64,000 bases of DNA from positions 12,958,001 to 13,022,000 of the forward strand of contig OZ020248.1 in NCBI GenBank assembly GCA_963971285.1, written 5' to 3'. This stretch comes from Astropecten irregularis (lineage: Eukaryota; Echinodermata; Asteroidea; Paxillosida; Astropectinidae). Of the stretch, positions 46,401 to 54,679 are shown piece by piece. Each line of letters starts with the position of its first letter. Position 1 is the stretch's first letter. The position numbers and the translations under genes were made by a program. A model generated the notes under the pieces. It saw nothing but the letters and a program-made list of their open reading frames with translations, had not been told where the DNA came from and did not search any database.

Positions 46401-47184
46401 TCAAGTCGCCTCCTAACCGACTTGTCCCTTACCAACTCGCCCCTTACCAACACACCTCATCCTGACCAAACCAACTCGCCCCTTTGCTGACTCGCATCTC
46501 ATTTCTGAATAAATTGGAAGAGTACGTCAGTCAGGTGCGAGTTAATTGGTAAAGGATGAGTTGGTCATGGGGCAAGTTGGCGAGTTTGTAAAGGACGAGC
46601 TGACCTGTAATCGGTATGCATGCATGTATTTAAGGTTTACTGTAATCAAAACACATATGAAGTTAAATACATCTGTATTGTTCTAAAACTCAACCTGTCC
46701 ATCATTGTTTGTGCTAAAAAATAGTGTATATAGAAAACTGAGGTATTTTAGACCCATAATTTAGCATCCCACTTTTTGCGACGAAAAACCTTACTTACGT
46801 CACATGCAGAATGCCACGCAGTATACTGTTTGGCGAGCCTATACTAGTTCTGTATGTGACGTCACTTGCTTTTGTTGCGTGGATCGGTTCCAAGGGGGGA
46901 CTTTTTTGGGGGGGCGGGGCATACATGTACTGATTTTGTAACGTTTTGGTCAAAAGTAAGCACTTAAATTTATATAGTCATTAATTATGTATTAAGCAAT
47001 GATTTTAAAGCACTTTCACCCCTCTCCCAATTTTGATTACAATAAACCTTTAAACCATACAAATGAAATGCAATTTACATCAAACACATGACACGACAGC
47101 AATTTCCACAGTAATTCAATACAAATTGACGATGTAAACTTACAATTTCTTGGCAGTGGTCTTGATGACATCCTGCGACGACAT
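28368..47184 (-). CDS. PLAT and ankyrin-repeat protein with an array of LC8-like motifs (20 exons, 1197 aa)
   Basis: Coding exons in transcript order: 47184-47144, 44395-44305, 43527-43397, 43074-43035, 42277-42231, 42058-41944, 41039-40989, 40534-40271, 39044-38899, 38715-38250, 37707-37429, 36827-36749, 36277-36134, 35988-35165, 35044-34863, 34279-34034, 33237-33052, 31046-30977, 29090-29010, 28478-28368. Every border is AG/GT, every phase fits, and the lengths sum to 3594 nt with a TGA at the end. Order of parts: an N-terminal block with HDRALKHYFRNAEVKKHL (about 54-71), a basic Pro/Ser/Tyr-rich region (173-260), acidic runs (about 265-335), Q-T motifs (351-454), a PLAT/LH2 domain (about 490-631), a Ser/Asp-rich linker (632-906), a charged helix (907-940), and four to five ankyrin repeats (940-1095). 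PLAT domains bind lipid or protein and ankyrins bind protein, so this is probably a cytoplasmic scaffold. No catalytic residues are seen. I do not recognise a named orthologue. Confidence 0.9.
29874..30004. mobile_element. Short inverted-repeat element, GGGCCTGTTTGTTT family, copy 2
   Basis: It has the same termini and the same CTCCTATGCAGGGTACGCTA core as 389-498, with the TTTCGGACGAATCC and TTTCACGCAAAGGAT subterminal blocks swapped, so the copies are in opposite orientations. It lies in an intron of the PLAT-ankyrin gene. Confidence 0.8.
32055..32553. mobile_element. 0.5-kb MITE with ACATAAATAACC inverted ends
   Basis: CACAGACATAAATAACCCATAGACCG faces CGGTCTATAGGTTATTTATGTCTATG. The interior has a TTGCCAAACTATGGGCAAA section and CpG-containing GGCACGCGCGCCTCGCGC. 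It lies in an intron of the PLAT-ankyrin gene. Confidence 0.8.
33052..35044 (-). CDS. Three exons encoding a charged helix and the ankyrin repeats
   Basis: Exons 35044-34863, 34279-34034 and 33237-33052. The first encodes a Glu/Lys/Gln-rich predicted coiled coil (MKEQQKEREAEAKEEEEE...) and a first ankyrin-type helix pair (HQSCKKGDLDRVKKLLQHNP). Clear repeats follow: GWTPLHVASASGRLDIVKFL, GYTAMHMAAMNGHVAVVKML, QTPLHMAAMRSGHLECTKWL, and a divergent GRTAQDLAEEYQHQEVTTFL cap. The TPLH and GH/GR-V-LL signature residues are retained. This is the likely protein-binding end of the molecule. Confidence 0.92.
33368..33613. mobile_element. Inverted-repeat element with 75-bp arms
   Basis: Left arm GTAAACATCAAAACCTGAAT, TCTCCAGACTAAAGACACTG and TCACATGATTCAGGG. 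Right arm CCCTGAATCATGTGATTTAG, CAGTCTCTTTAGTCTGGAAA and GGGGCGTTTATG. The loop is about 95 bp. Confidence 0.75.
33838..33925. repeat. GGCCGTGTCC..AACACACAAGTCTATGGAAACGG repeat, copy 1
   Basis: It shares CCGTGTCC, AAATCTCTG, ATAACACACAAGTCTATGGA and GCAGTCACTGGCTAGTGGCT with the inverted copy at 43848-43930. It lies between ankyrin exons. Confidence 0.6.
35165..35988 (-). CDS. Large exon encoding a Ser/Asp/Lys-rich disordered linker
   Basis: At 824 nt this is the longest exon of the PLAT-ankyrin gene (residues 632-906). It encodes an SASASASAS run, a basic cluster (RRRHRRHRRKKGKSQKKSHK), an acidic TESETDSDTDSEDD stretch, a long Ser/Gly/Asp region and Ser/Thr/Lys-rich sequence. It looks like an intrinsically disordered, heavily phosphorylatable linker between the PLAT and ankyrin domains. 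The frame on the other strand is also open, but it is a composition shadow. Confidence 0.9.
36134..37707 (-). CDS. Three exons encoding the PLAT/LH2 domain
   Basis: Exons 37707-37429, 36827-36749 and 36277-36134. A poly-proline and Pro-Glu linker leads into YELSIHTGNRLGASTRADVH, VTLYGEKGNTGKIKLK, FKVESYYVGKVECICIGHD and GCGWFLDKVMI..YEFLCERWLS. This is the typical PLAT order: a first strand, a D/A-DV-V-L-GE-G segment, an F-V-G-V-I-HD segment, then WFLD-V-I ending in an F-C-RWL strand. The domain is complete. PLAT beta-sandwiches usually bind membrane lipids or partner proteins. An antisense retrotransposon relic lies in the intron between the first two exons. Confidence 0.9.
36540..36650 (-). 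repeat. tRNA-derived SINE, copy 3
   Basis: On the minus strand GGGCTGGATAGCTCAGTTGGTAGAGCACC is followed by a degraded B box. The tail contains TTGTGGTATATTTGATGAA, as in the copy at 9911. It lies in an intron of the PLAT-ankyrin gene. Confidence 0.65.
36930..37345 (+). pseudogene. Degenerate non-LTR retrotransposon ORF2 3' end
   Basis: Plus-strand translation gives ERQMRLYGHFG, then after a stop IPASDPARQILSMREPTGR. After a frameshift it gives DRYFAVMGMGRVAAWAVAIR and RPKEYHFKVDVAM, then a stop and a TGATTGATTGAT tail. The order RQLRLYGH, DPAHRILS.RDP.G, V..Y....GM....AWA.A..RP.EYR..VDAA is the conserved C-terminal region of L2/CR1-like reverse transcriptase ORFs. Stops and a frameshift show it is dead. 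It is antisense in the intron between the PLAT exons at 37429 and 36827. Confidence 0.75.
37956..38070. mobile_element. GGGCCAATTTCACTAATGC foldback
   Basis: Arms GGGCCAATTTCACTAATGCT TTGCGATCATC and GATGATCACAAAGCATTAGTGAAATCAGC, with the inner CCCAAATCCATCGC / GCTGTGGATTTGGG pairing too. It shares its terminus with 24531 and 39519 but has a different interior. Confidence 0.75.
38090..38170. repeat. Short GAGTAATCTAGTC tandem repeat
   Basis: About seven imperfect 11-16-bp units of the form GAGTAATCTAGTC / GAGTAATTAGAT, directly after the foldback at 37956-38070 and 80 bp before the exon at 38250. Confidence 0.6.
38250..38715 (-). CDS. Exon of the PLAT-ankyrin gene encoding an acidic run and ten Q-T motifs
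   Basis: The exon encodes residues 309-464. After a run of nine glutamates comes a low-complexity segment with glutamines at 351, 359, 371, 392, 403, 414, 425, 433, 443 and 454. Nine lie in a T/C/I-Q-T context (TTQTG, SCQTV, DTQTR, AIQTA, GTQTL, STQTI, GTQTF, YCQTT, ETQTE) and the last reads CQV. Spacing is mostly 8-12 residues. TQT is the anchor of the dynein light chain LC8 (DYNLL) recognition motif, and known multivalent LC8 clients carry such motifs in disordered regions. LC8 binding here is inference from the motif. Confidence 0.85.
39519..40174. mobile_element. GGGGCCAATTTCAT element (GCTTAAGCA type) with a nested insertion
   Basis: The ends are GGGGCCAATTTCATAAAGAGATGCTTAAG and CTTAAGCAGCTCTATGAAATTGATCCC. 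Most of the interior (39579-40046) is a second inverted-repeat element, so the host element was about 190 bp. Confidence 0.75.
39579..40046. mobile_element. ATGGGCAGTTCCGTA element nested in 39519-40174
   Basis: The ends are ATGGGCAGTTCCGTA and TACGGAACTGCCCAT, perfect over 15 bp. The interior carries several CGTCCGCAAC / CATCCGCAAC words. No coding frame. Confidence 0.8.
41393..41894. mobile_element. GGGGCCGTCTATAAAGTACGTAC element with poly-G blocks
   Basis: Inverted ends GGGGCCGTCTATAAAGTACG and CATACTTTATGGAAGGCCCC. Near each end lie GGGGGGGGGAGGGGG-type runs beside CATACGCCATGCGTACAG. Related ends are, from my general knowledge, common in marine invertebrate MITEs. Confidence 0.8.
42512..42612. 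repeat. GGCCTGA..GATCCTAACAGGATCTTTCTC palindromic repeat, complete hairpin
   Basis: GAGGGCCTGACGCATTTCGATCC and GGATCAAAACGCGTCAGGCCCTC form the arms. The adjacent AATAAACTGCTGCAAACTGCTCATCAGCC segment also occurs at 52650 and, inverted, at about 815-845 and 45340. Confidence 0.65.
43848..43930. repeat. GGCCGTGTCC..AACACACAAGTCTATGGAAACGG repeat, copy 2
   Basis: Reverse complement of 33838-33925: AGCCACTAGCCAGTGACTGC, TAGACTTGTGTGTTATTTGT and AGAGATATGGGACACGGCC. It lies in an intron upstream of exon 3 of the PLAT-ankyrin gene. Confidence 0.6.
44654..44954. mobile_element. CAGGGCTCGAAAT / ATTTGAGTCCTG element
   Basis: CAGGGCTCGAAAT at the left and ATTTGAGTCCTG at the right, with repeated GGTCTAGTAAA motifs inside. 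The CAG..CTG ends are hAT-like, but a matching 8-bp duplication is not clear. Confidence 0.6.
46395..46607. mobile_element. Inverted-repeat element with CTCGCCCCTTACCAAC words
   Basis: The left end AACAGGTCAAGTCGCC faces the right end GACGAGCTGACCTGT. Inside, CAACTCGCCCCTT and ACTCGCATCTC recur, with inverted partners GTGCGAGTTAATTGG and GGCAAGTTGGCGAG. Confidence 0.6.
46630..47053 (-). mobile_element. TTAA-family 2 element, copy 2
   Basis: Reverse-oriented partner of 21752-22151: TTAAGGTTTACTGTAATCAAAAC at the left, TTTTGATTACAATAAACCTTTAA at the right, with the G-run, the TGACGTCACTTGCTTTTGTTGCG block and GCCACGCAGTATACTG between. It lies in intron 1 of the PLAT-ankyrin gene, 90 bp from the exon 1 donor. 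Confidence 0.8.
47144..47184 (-). CDS. First coding exon of the PLAT-ankyrin gene
   Basis: The ATG at 47184-47182 starts MSSQDVIKTTAKKL. The GTAAGT donor lies directly left of 47144 and the exon ends in phase 2. It is joined by a 2.7-kb intron to the exon at 44395-44305, restoring an unbroken frame (..TAKKLKYYMEVKRLEDAF). A short GC-richer leader (CACCGCGGGAAAG) precedes the ATG. A 0.42-kb TTAA-bounded element ends 90 bp from the donor. Confidence 0.8.
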
Positions 47185-47189
47185 CTTTC

Positions 47190-50100
47190 CCGCGGTGTGT
47201 CTTCACCCCACAACAAAAATATCTGAGATAAATTGCCAAGATAAGGTACACTATCGCTGCAGTCCTATCATCAAATTGTGTTTTCAGATACAATACATCT
47301 CATTCTATTCACAGCGTACGCACGCTATGTACAACTTCCTGCATAAACATACACTTGATTATTTCCCGTAGTCAAGGCCTCATTACGCAAACTCAAACAG
47401 GTGTGTTCATCCACTGCAGTGCAAACAAGTGCAAGTTACTTTCCCAATTTTATTCAGCGTGTGCACTGTTCGTGGGAATTAGAACCAATCGAGGGATTGA
47501 ATTGTATTATTTTAGGCTATAATTTCGGCATTTGGGGAAATATATAACAATTTATGCTGAAAGAGTATAGTATTTCCATCAATTATGCAAATTGCGCATT
47601 GATTTGGAAGCAGTTCGTTTCCAAGTACGGAACTAATTGCGCTTAAGGGCATGTTTGACTAGAGAGGGCGGTATGGTGTTTAACGTTTAGCTATCACACA
47701 CAGAGGGCGCTACATACAGAGGGCTCATGCGACGAAGGGTGCACCAGTAAATAAACTCCCATTGACTTTAGTGTAAAATCCTTCACAGTTAAAAAAAAAA
47801 CCCATCCAGAAGTCTCTCAGTTGGTGCAATACTGTAAATGGTAGTTTGAACCCTCATCTACCCAATTCTTTTCAATTTTTGGTTTGGTAACCGATTGGAT
47901 TTTCTGCTAATTTCCCCAAGAAAAAACACCCCCCAAAATGTCAATTTTTCCCAAACCAACTGCAGCCGGTTTTCATGAAGCAACCCTCCCACGTTCTAAA
48001 CAATGTAGGGCCACATTTTAAGCCAACATTTCTCAAGTCTCCACAACAGGCTGAAGCACTGATCCCCAGGTTGTGATAACCCGTCATAATTAGACAATAC
48101 TGTATATTAATTGCTCGACCCCCCAAATTGCATATTTTTAAAAACATCATGAAACCGGCACAGAATATGATAATCAGCTCGGCGCATTGATTTTGGAGCC
48201 ATGATTTAGCGTGGTGCACCACGAAACAACGCAGAAAAGCGTGCAGACCAGTCAATAAATGAATTCCCAAAGGCTCCCATGTAAAATGGCCAAACTTATA
48301 CATATTATATAAATATAATATGTGTGGATCAGTTAGCGGAAACACCACGTAAGAATCGTTCGTACTTTCGCACTTCTATTCACCGGTTCGCATTTTTCGT
48401 TAAGGTCTCAACGTTTCGACCAGCCTCAGTCATCATCTTGATGTTGACTACTGCAGCGCTAGTCAAAACGTTGAGATCTTACGAGAAGTGCGAACGAAAT
48501 AGAAGATTTAATACTCACACTCGAAGAAGTCAATAATTATTTGCATAACGGTTTGAAATGCCGCAACAATTTCGTATACAAACTCACCCACACTCCCTAA
48601 CTCACAGTACAAAGTGCGAGAATACTGATATATTCAACATTCAATAACAAAATGGCGATGACATATCGCGTTCTTATTTACTTTGGATCGTGCATTTTCA
48701 GTCCACTCTGTCTCAGTAAGCCGACCCTAAAGAATAAAAGCTATGTTTCCCGTGCCAATACTCATTAAAACACAAATCACGCCAAGGGCCCAATAAGTGT
48801 GGCGCTGTACATAATCATCTCTTTAAGTTTTGCCGAAGGTCGCACTTCGAGGTCCCAAAATATAAAGGGAGTACATCACTGTGGTTATTCGGTATATAGG
48901 CCGATCAATGAGCATTTATTAATGAAGAACGCCGGTTTTTTACATAGAAAATGGGAAATGGTTCAAACAATAAAAGTGTGGGGGAAAAAATAATAAATGC
49001 ACGGATGGCATAGGGGCCCGACGTTTCGACGGCCTCAGAGTAGGATCTTCCCGCAATGGCTAAGGAATTACGATTATGTATTTCGATTAGGGCAAGCCTA
49101 ATTTGCATAATTCTATATCACCCTGACGGAAAATCGTTAATAACGTTTAAATTACGCTGCGATATTGGATTGAAATTGGCCCAGCTATGGTGATCATTAA
49201 TTTTGCACAGTGAGCAGCTACGCGGTCGTGGGTTCGACTGCAACCTGAATCAGCCCATGATTATACTGTATGCATTCTTACGCGTTGCGTATGCAGTGCC
49301 GACATCATATACGCCTTTGAAGGGCAAGCCTAATTTGCATAATTATTGTTTCTTACATGTTTGAAGTCACACGCATAAAATCACTATTGGCAAGCACAAC
49401 TCATAATAGAGGTTTTATTATTTAACTATAATCATACCGTATACACGTTGGTATTTTTATCTGGCCCTAAAGTCCCGGATCCAGAGTATTATCTGTAACC
49501 GCATCAATATTGGTTTATTCGTTTAATAAGCACACGAATGGAAATGAATGTCGTTCACGTCCAGACTGTGTTATTGTGCTAGATGTGTTCCTTGTGTTAC
49601 GCTGTTTGGCTGGTATATGGGACGTCACTATAATATTCATTTTCATCATTTTGCCGTCTTGTTGAGGAAACGTCGAAATGCAAGCTCGCCTCTACGGTGC
49701 AGTGGGATGCACTTAGACTTGAGCTTCTTTTAACCCGGGGTGAGCAGGCCTATTGTAATTGGCACTCTTCGAGTCTTTGTCATACATGACACGTTTATAC
49801 AAAATATCAATATATTTTGAGAAATAGCCGTTCGAAGTAAACCGGCTTTTTGTTCTTCCATCTCAAAATTATGCTCATTCATTGCACTGGTCGACGTGTG
49901 TCATTATTCACGTGTATTAATTAGCCTAACTAAACTAGCAATATAAATATGCCTATTAAGCCTAGAATCATGTTAACGTTAATCGTTAATATTCAGTTTC
50001 ACACGCGCGCATAAAAGCATAGGCTATATAGCACTGCAACGTCGTATGAAATCGGTTTGACGAAGACAGTGGCACCGAGACGGAACGTGTCACTTTATTT

Positions 50101-50611
50101 CGTGGAACCGATTTTTAAAAGGCATCACAAATTTAGTTAATTTACGTATAGGCATAGCTGTCACCTTTCCCAATGGTGTACAGTGCCTGTCAGTTAGTGA
50201 AACCGAAAATCGGGGGGAACTCGAAAAGTGGTGCTCTCAATTAGTCTAATTAGCCAAGATTCGGTATAAATAAATAAAGCCTTGTAACTTGATATACACG
50301 CAGGTCATTATACACACATAATACGTGTAGTGCAAAATCGCCAATAAAACGAACATCGAAAAACAACAACAACAATCACACGTTAGATTTCATTTATCGG
50401 AGTTAGTGACGTCTTGTGCATTTTTTCTCGAACTTTAACAATCCCAGGTGCCAGGTGCACAGAATTTGCTAAACCGACAGATGCCTTAATTGTATTGCTC
50501 ACCAAAACACGGTCATTTAGTATGTTTCTCTTGTAGTAGGCTAGGGCTACAAGATAATTAAAAATAATGCCTTAATGTCTTTATAATGCGTTTTACCTAT
50601 AGGGTTATAGA
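47190..50611. other. Divergent spacer between the PLAT-ankyrin and GAL3ST genes
   Basis: The two genes are head to head with 3.4 kb between start codons, so both promoters must lie here, but no clear core promoter element can be fixed by eye. Contents are a GTCTCAACGTTTCGACC / CAAAACGTTGAGATC inverted pair at 48402-48480, a candidate orphan exon at 48651-48718, a GACGTTTCGACGGCCTCAGA unit at 49019 and otherwise unique AT-rich DNA. Confidence 0.5.
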
Positions 50612-52374
50612 ATGAGGAATTACAGAACGTATTGTCTAGGCGTTCTCAACATTGTGTTGATTGGCACCCTTCCAACAATCGACTGGTGGTTCCACCAATC
50701 AGAACTCGTCCGCACGAACCCGGCCTTACTCCCTCCCAAACCTCAACCAATCAGATTGCGCCACTCATTAGTGAAAATGCCTCGCCCACCAAAGACGCTC
50801 GCCGATTGGCCACTAAGTGTGGACACCATCGACACGTCTGCAAACTGCGAGCCCAGAAACAACGTGGTGTACCTGAAAACACACAAGACGGCCAGCTCCA
50901 CATTGCAGAACGTCGTGTACCGCTGGGGGGATCGGCACAACTTGACCTTTGCCCTTCCCACTTCCGGGGTTCTGATCAACTTCCCATTGACCCGGAACCA
51001 GTTAGTGCCGTCTCCGTCTGGGACGTACAACATCTTAGCGAATCATGTGAGGTTCGAACCTGAAGGTAATTAAACATCATAACAATTAATTCAAATTGAG
51101 TTTGAAAAAAGAAGAAGTAACGTTGCATTAAGTTATATGAACAACAGTGTTGGTCACTGTAAGACCCACAATTGTAAACTGTTTAAATTATAGTGTGAAT
51201 TATATCTAATATTCTGGAATAAGGAATTGATGCGATTATCAAATTAAAAGTAAAACTCTTGATTCTGAATTTAACCTACTTTGACCGTCGAAATTAGCAA
51301 TACAGGAAAGTAAAAACCATCACTTGTTTCTTTCTCGAAAATGTGAACACCTTGAATATTTTGGGATGCATTTTTCACAGGTTAATAGTATAATCACTGC
51401 CATTTGAAAATAAGTAGGCTGCAATTAAGGAATGCTCTCTCCCTATAATTCAATAAAACCATTGATTTCCTAATACGTTTAGCATTTAATTTATTCCTCT
51501 GCTTTTCCCTACACTGCAAGCATTTCGTGAAATCATGGCACCGGGAACTGTCTACATTACAATCCTGCGTGACCCAAGGAAACAGTTCCAGAGCCACTAC
51601 AACTACTTTCACTGCCACTCCCCACGTGTGTACGGGGCTGGATTACATGAATTTCTGAGGGATCCGTGGCGTTACCTTGATCAAGCCTTGCGGAGGAACC
51701 TGCAAGAGACGCTGTGCGTGGATGCCATCCGCAACCCGCAACTGTACGATCTGGGTTTTAATAGTGCTCTACCGAAGAAGCCCTCGCCTGCCGGGGAGTC
51801 TACTTCGGTGGACGAATGGATCGACGTCCTGGAGAGGTCCCTCCATCTCGTCCTGATTGCCGACTATCTCTTAGAGTCACTGGTCTTGCTCAAGGACATC
51901 ATGTGCTGGGATGTCGACGATGTTGTCGTCTTGGACGTCAACCGGCGCCAGTCGTTATTCGTACAGCCCACGCGGGCGGTGAGTACGGTCGACAGCCGTG
52001 GTGGTGATGATGATGGTAATCTGCATGAGCTGATCGACAGCTGGAATGCGGGCGACGCCAAGCTGTACCGACACTTCAACAGGACGCTGTGGAGGAGGCT
52101 GGACTCGCGGATTGGCCGGCGTGCCGTGGCTCGCGAGGTGGACGCCATACAGAGGAGGACTCGCGAGATAGTCGACACGTGCCTAGCCGACATCGAGTGG
52201 CTGTCCGGTACGGAGTATCAGACTAAGAACGTCTATAGGACTCCCCTGGACAACACCGTGGGGACGTACACCTTGAAACACGGCATGCGCAACGATCCTC
52301 TCTGCCAACGACTGGTGCTCCCGGCTCCCAACTATTTGGATTTCATACGACGAAAAATGAAAGGGGAATTATGA
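50612..52374 (+). CDS. Galactose-3-O-sulfotransferase family enzyme (GAL3ST-like), two exons, 435 aa
   Basis: GAL3ST enzymes transfer sulfate from PAPS to the 3-OH of galactose on glycolipids or glycoproteins in the Golgi lumen. Exons are 50612-51065 and 51521-52374; the intron is GT..AG and the junction codon gives FEPE-AFREIM. The protein starts with a short cytoplasmic tail and one hydrophobic signal anchor (about 7-27), as expected for a type II Golgi protein. Next come VYLKTHKTASSTLQNVVYR (residues 87-104; the 5'-phosphosulfate-binding loop, with K89-T97 the family's KTHKTASST) and TVYITILRDP (161-170; the 3'-phosphate-binding segment). The length fits the family. An in-frame TAG lies just upstream of the ATG, supporting this start. 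N-glycosylation sequons include NLT and NRT. Which GAL3ST paralogue it corresponds to cannot be told. Confidence 0.92.
51066..51520 (+). other. Intron of the GAL3ST-like gene
   Basis: Donor GGTAATTAA after GAA-G and acceptor ACACTGCAAG. The 455-bp AT-rich intron carries no repeat family seen elsewhere in the window. The donor is followed at once by an in-frame TAA, so read-through would truncate the protein just after the 5'-PAPS loop. Confidence 0.85.
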
Positions 52375-52639
52375 AACACTTTTATAGGACGTGTTTTACT
52401 GAGATGGTGCGCATCTTTTTAGTTCGTCGAAAAAAGTGCATAACTGTTTTGAAGACCTCTCTTCTGTTGATAAAGAACCCACGCTGGTTGGGGTGTCGGA
52501 CGGCTAAATGTTTCAAAACGTTAAACTTCTCGACCAGAAGTTGCAACGAACTTGCACGGGTTTTCTTGCAAATTTTCGATAGGCTTTGATACTCGAAATA
52601 TGTAAAGTTATTGTTTGTTTATCTACAAAAACAATACTA

Positions 52640-52760
52640 CATTGTTTAATACAAGTAATAAACTGCTACAAACGGCTTATCAGCCAAATGACCTGAAATT
52701 TATAAAAACGCGTTTCGATCTTAGCAGGATCTTTATCGAAGGCTAAATGACAAGAGGACA
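52640..52760. repeat. AATAAACTGCTACAAACGGC / GATCTTAGCAGGATCTTT repeat
   Basis: This copy carries TAATAAACTGCTACAAACGG, TCAGCCAAATGACCTGAAAT, and CGTTTCGATCTTAGCAGGATC then AAGGCTAAATGACAAGAGG, the full left half of the family at 42460-42560. It lies just downstream of the GAL3ST stop codon. Confidence 0.6.
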
Positions 52761-52954
52761 AGAACATGATGTAAGTAAAGATACACATAAATGGATGAGA
52801 ATGTCAGGATAAAGTATGTGGGTGACGGTGGGTAGGATCAAAGCTGAACAATAACAAACGAGTGGAGAAGAATATTGGACTTGGGGTAGTTTGGATTAAC
52901 AAAGAATGTAACCTTTTTTTAATCATTTAAACGTTCTCCAAAATTAATGTGCAT

Positions 52955-53110
52955 TAATGAGGCTCGACGCTAGGCTTCAAAATTTACTGTTCTACCGCCA
53001 TTTTGTGTCCTAAATGAAATGAAGGGCTTAAGATGGAGGGGGCTACGTAACATGGCGAAGCTTATGGCCAAATCCTTTCGTTGGCTGCAACTCGGCCGGG
53101 CTGTACGTGA
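52955..53110. repeat. AGGCTAGGC element family, fragment
   Basis: It has GAGGCTCGACGCTAGGCTTC, CCGCCATTTTGTGTCCTAAA, TGAAATGAAGGGCTTAAGAT and CATGGCGAAGCTTATGG, i.e. the blocks of 54003-54195 in reverse order and strand. Confidence 0.55.
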
Positions 53111-53741
53111 CGTTATAAAAATGCCCGTAATTTATCCGTGCCGAAAGTGGGCGCAGTAAAATATGAGGACTAGTGCTGCAGTTTTTCCAAAATGTAGGCC
53201 TTCGTAATTCATGGAGAGACATGTTATTACCATGAATAGGGCCTTACCTCATTCATTTCTTCCCTGAAATTGAAGCTCTTTCTGTTCTGTTGTTTCTAAA
53301 CTAATTCTTACTTCATAAAACCCATCATATACTTATACAAGCCACACTTCGGCAACTGAGTGTCGGCTCGAACCGAAGCTAAATAGTTGGAGCCGAAGAC
53401 TTTGTTCAGTGCCTTGAACATTGGATCATTACTGGTTGTCAAACTGGTTCCCGCCTCGTCTCGAAATAATTATGTAAGCCTAGGCTATCACCTTTGATTC
53501 AAAGCAGTGGCGAGTATGTCACAACGTTACGATTTCAACCGAAAGTGTTGGAGAATCTGTTGGTTTTACCTGTAAGTTTGGGCCACGACCGTCAGGACGG
53601 TGCCATTTTCCTCTCAAGTAGATGTGTTGCTGTGTCATGGCACGAGGGCGGGCGTGATCAGTCTAGTCTGGTTCCCTGCCCAAAGATTCCCCGATGACTC
53701 TTGTGGTCTGGAAACAAGACAAAGGGCCTATACGAAACAAT

Positions 53742-53934
53742 AGGCCTTTTCCAAACCTCGGCTCCGGCTCAGGCTCCGGCTTCATCTCTGTCATCTATAT
53801 GATAAAAATATAGGTTGTGGTCTTTCATTCAAGCTGAAGCTCTGTTTTCTTGTTCAAACAAGAGAATCCAATTCTGAATCGCAGCCAAAAGCCTTTATTT
53901 TGATACCCGTTACTCTAGAACGGATTCACGACAT

Positions 53935-53977
<43 letters not shown>

Positions 53978-54000
53978 AAGCCGAGGTTTGGAAAAGGCCC
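53742..54000. mobile_element. GGCCTTTTCCAAACCTCGGCTCC element, copy 2 with expanded GGAGCC run
   Basis: The inverted ends are the same as at 26274-26474. The right end carries about eight tandem GGAGCC hexamers (about 53935-53985), whereas the other copy has two. Confidence 0.85.
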
Positions 54001-54002
54001 AT

Positions 54003-54195
54003 GGCTTGAGGCTAGGCTTGGTACTTATTTTGCTACTGCCATTTGAGGCTCACAAAACGAAATGAAGGGATTAGACCACACGATGAAGCAGAAGAAAGGC
54101 TCCAGCTTCGCCATGTATCTCAAGCCCTTCATTTCATTTAGGACACAAAATAGCAGTAGCAAAATAAATCCTAAGCCTAGCCGTCAAGCCTTATT
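54003..54195. mobile_element. AGGCTAGGC/GCCTAGCC inverted-repeat element, copy 2
   Basis: GGCTTGAGGCTAGGCTTGGT faces CTAAGCCTAGCCGTCAAGCC. Second-level arms are TTTTGCTACTGCCATTTGAG and AAATAGCAGTAGCAAAATAA, and AACGAAATGAAGGG / CCCTTCATTTCATTT. It directly follows the GGCCTTTTCC element ending at 54000. Confidence 0.75.
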
Positions 54196-54293
54196 TCGTA
54201 AAGGCCCTGAGATCTATCCACATTTCATGTTCCTGCGGTCGATTTTGTAAACTAGACTTGCGCAAACCCACTAGCGTGACGTCATGGAAAACT

Positions 54294-54610
54294 TTAAAGG
54301 GTATGTGTCATAAGAATAACATCACTAAAATGGGCGTGTTACAGATTTACCAACTTAACTTACAAGGTATAGGCCTATATACAGAATGGTAGAATTTACG
54401 AACATACCGATAAATGTTTCCTGCCTGAAATAATCCAGAAATATATTTTACAATATTGTACAGCCGAAGATTTGAAAATATGAGCGTTCAAGTTCAGTTT
54501 TCTAAAAGAAAGTGTGCCGTATGGGAATAAAAGTCTCACAGGGGACTATTACTCTGTCTTTCTTGATATGTGCGTCCATGCATCTGCATTTCTTAAAAAT
54601 GTAAGAATGA
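54294..54610 (-). mobile_element. TTAA-family 1 element, diverged reverse copy
   Basis: It starts TTAAAGGGTATGTGTCATA and keeps TTTCCTGCCTGAAAT, GCCGTATGGGAATAAAAGT and CTTTCTTGATATGTGCGTCC. The right terminus is lost. Confidence 0.6.
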
Positions 54611-54679
54611 AATAATGATGGCAGTACTACCCCAAATTCATCTTTAGATTTTTCAAAAGCTTTTATCTTATAAATCAAT

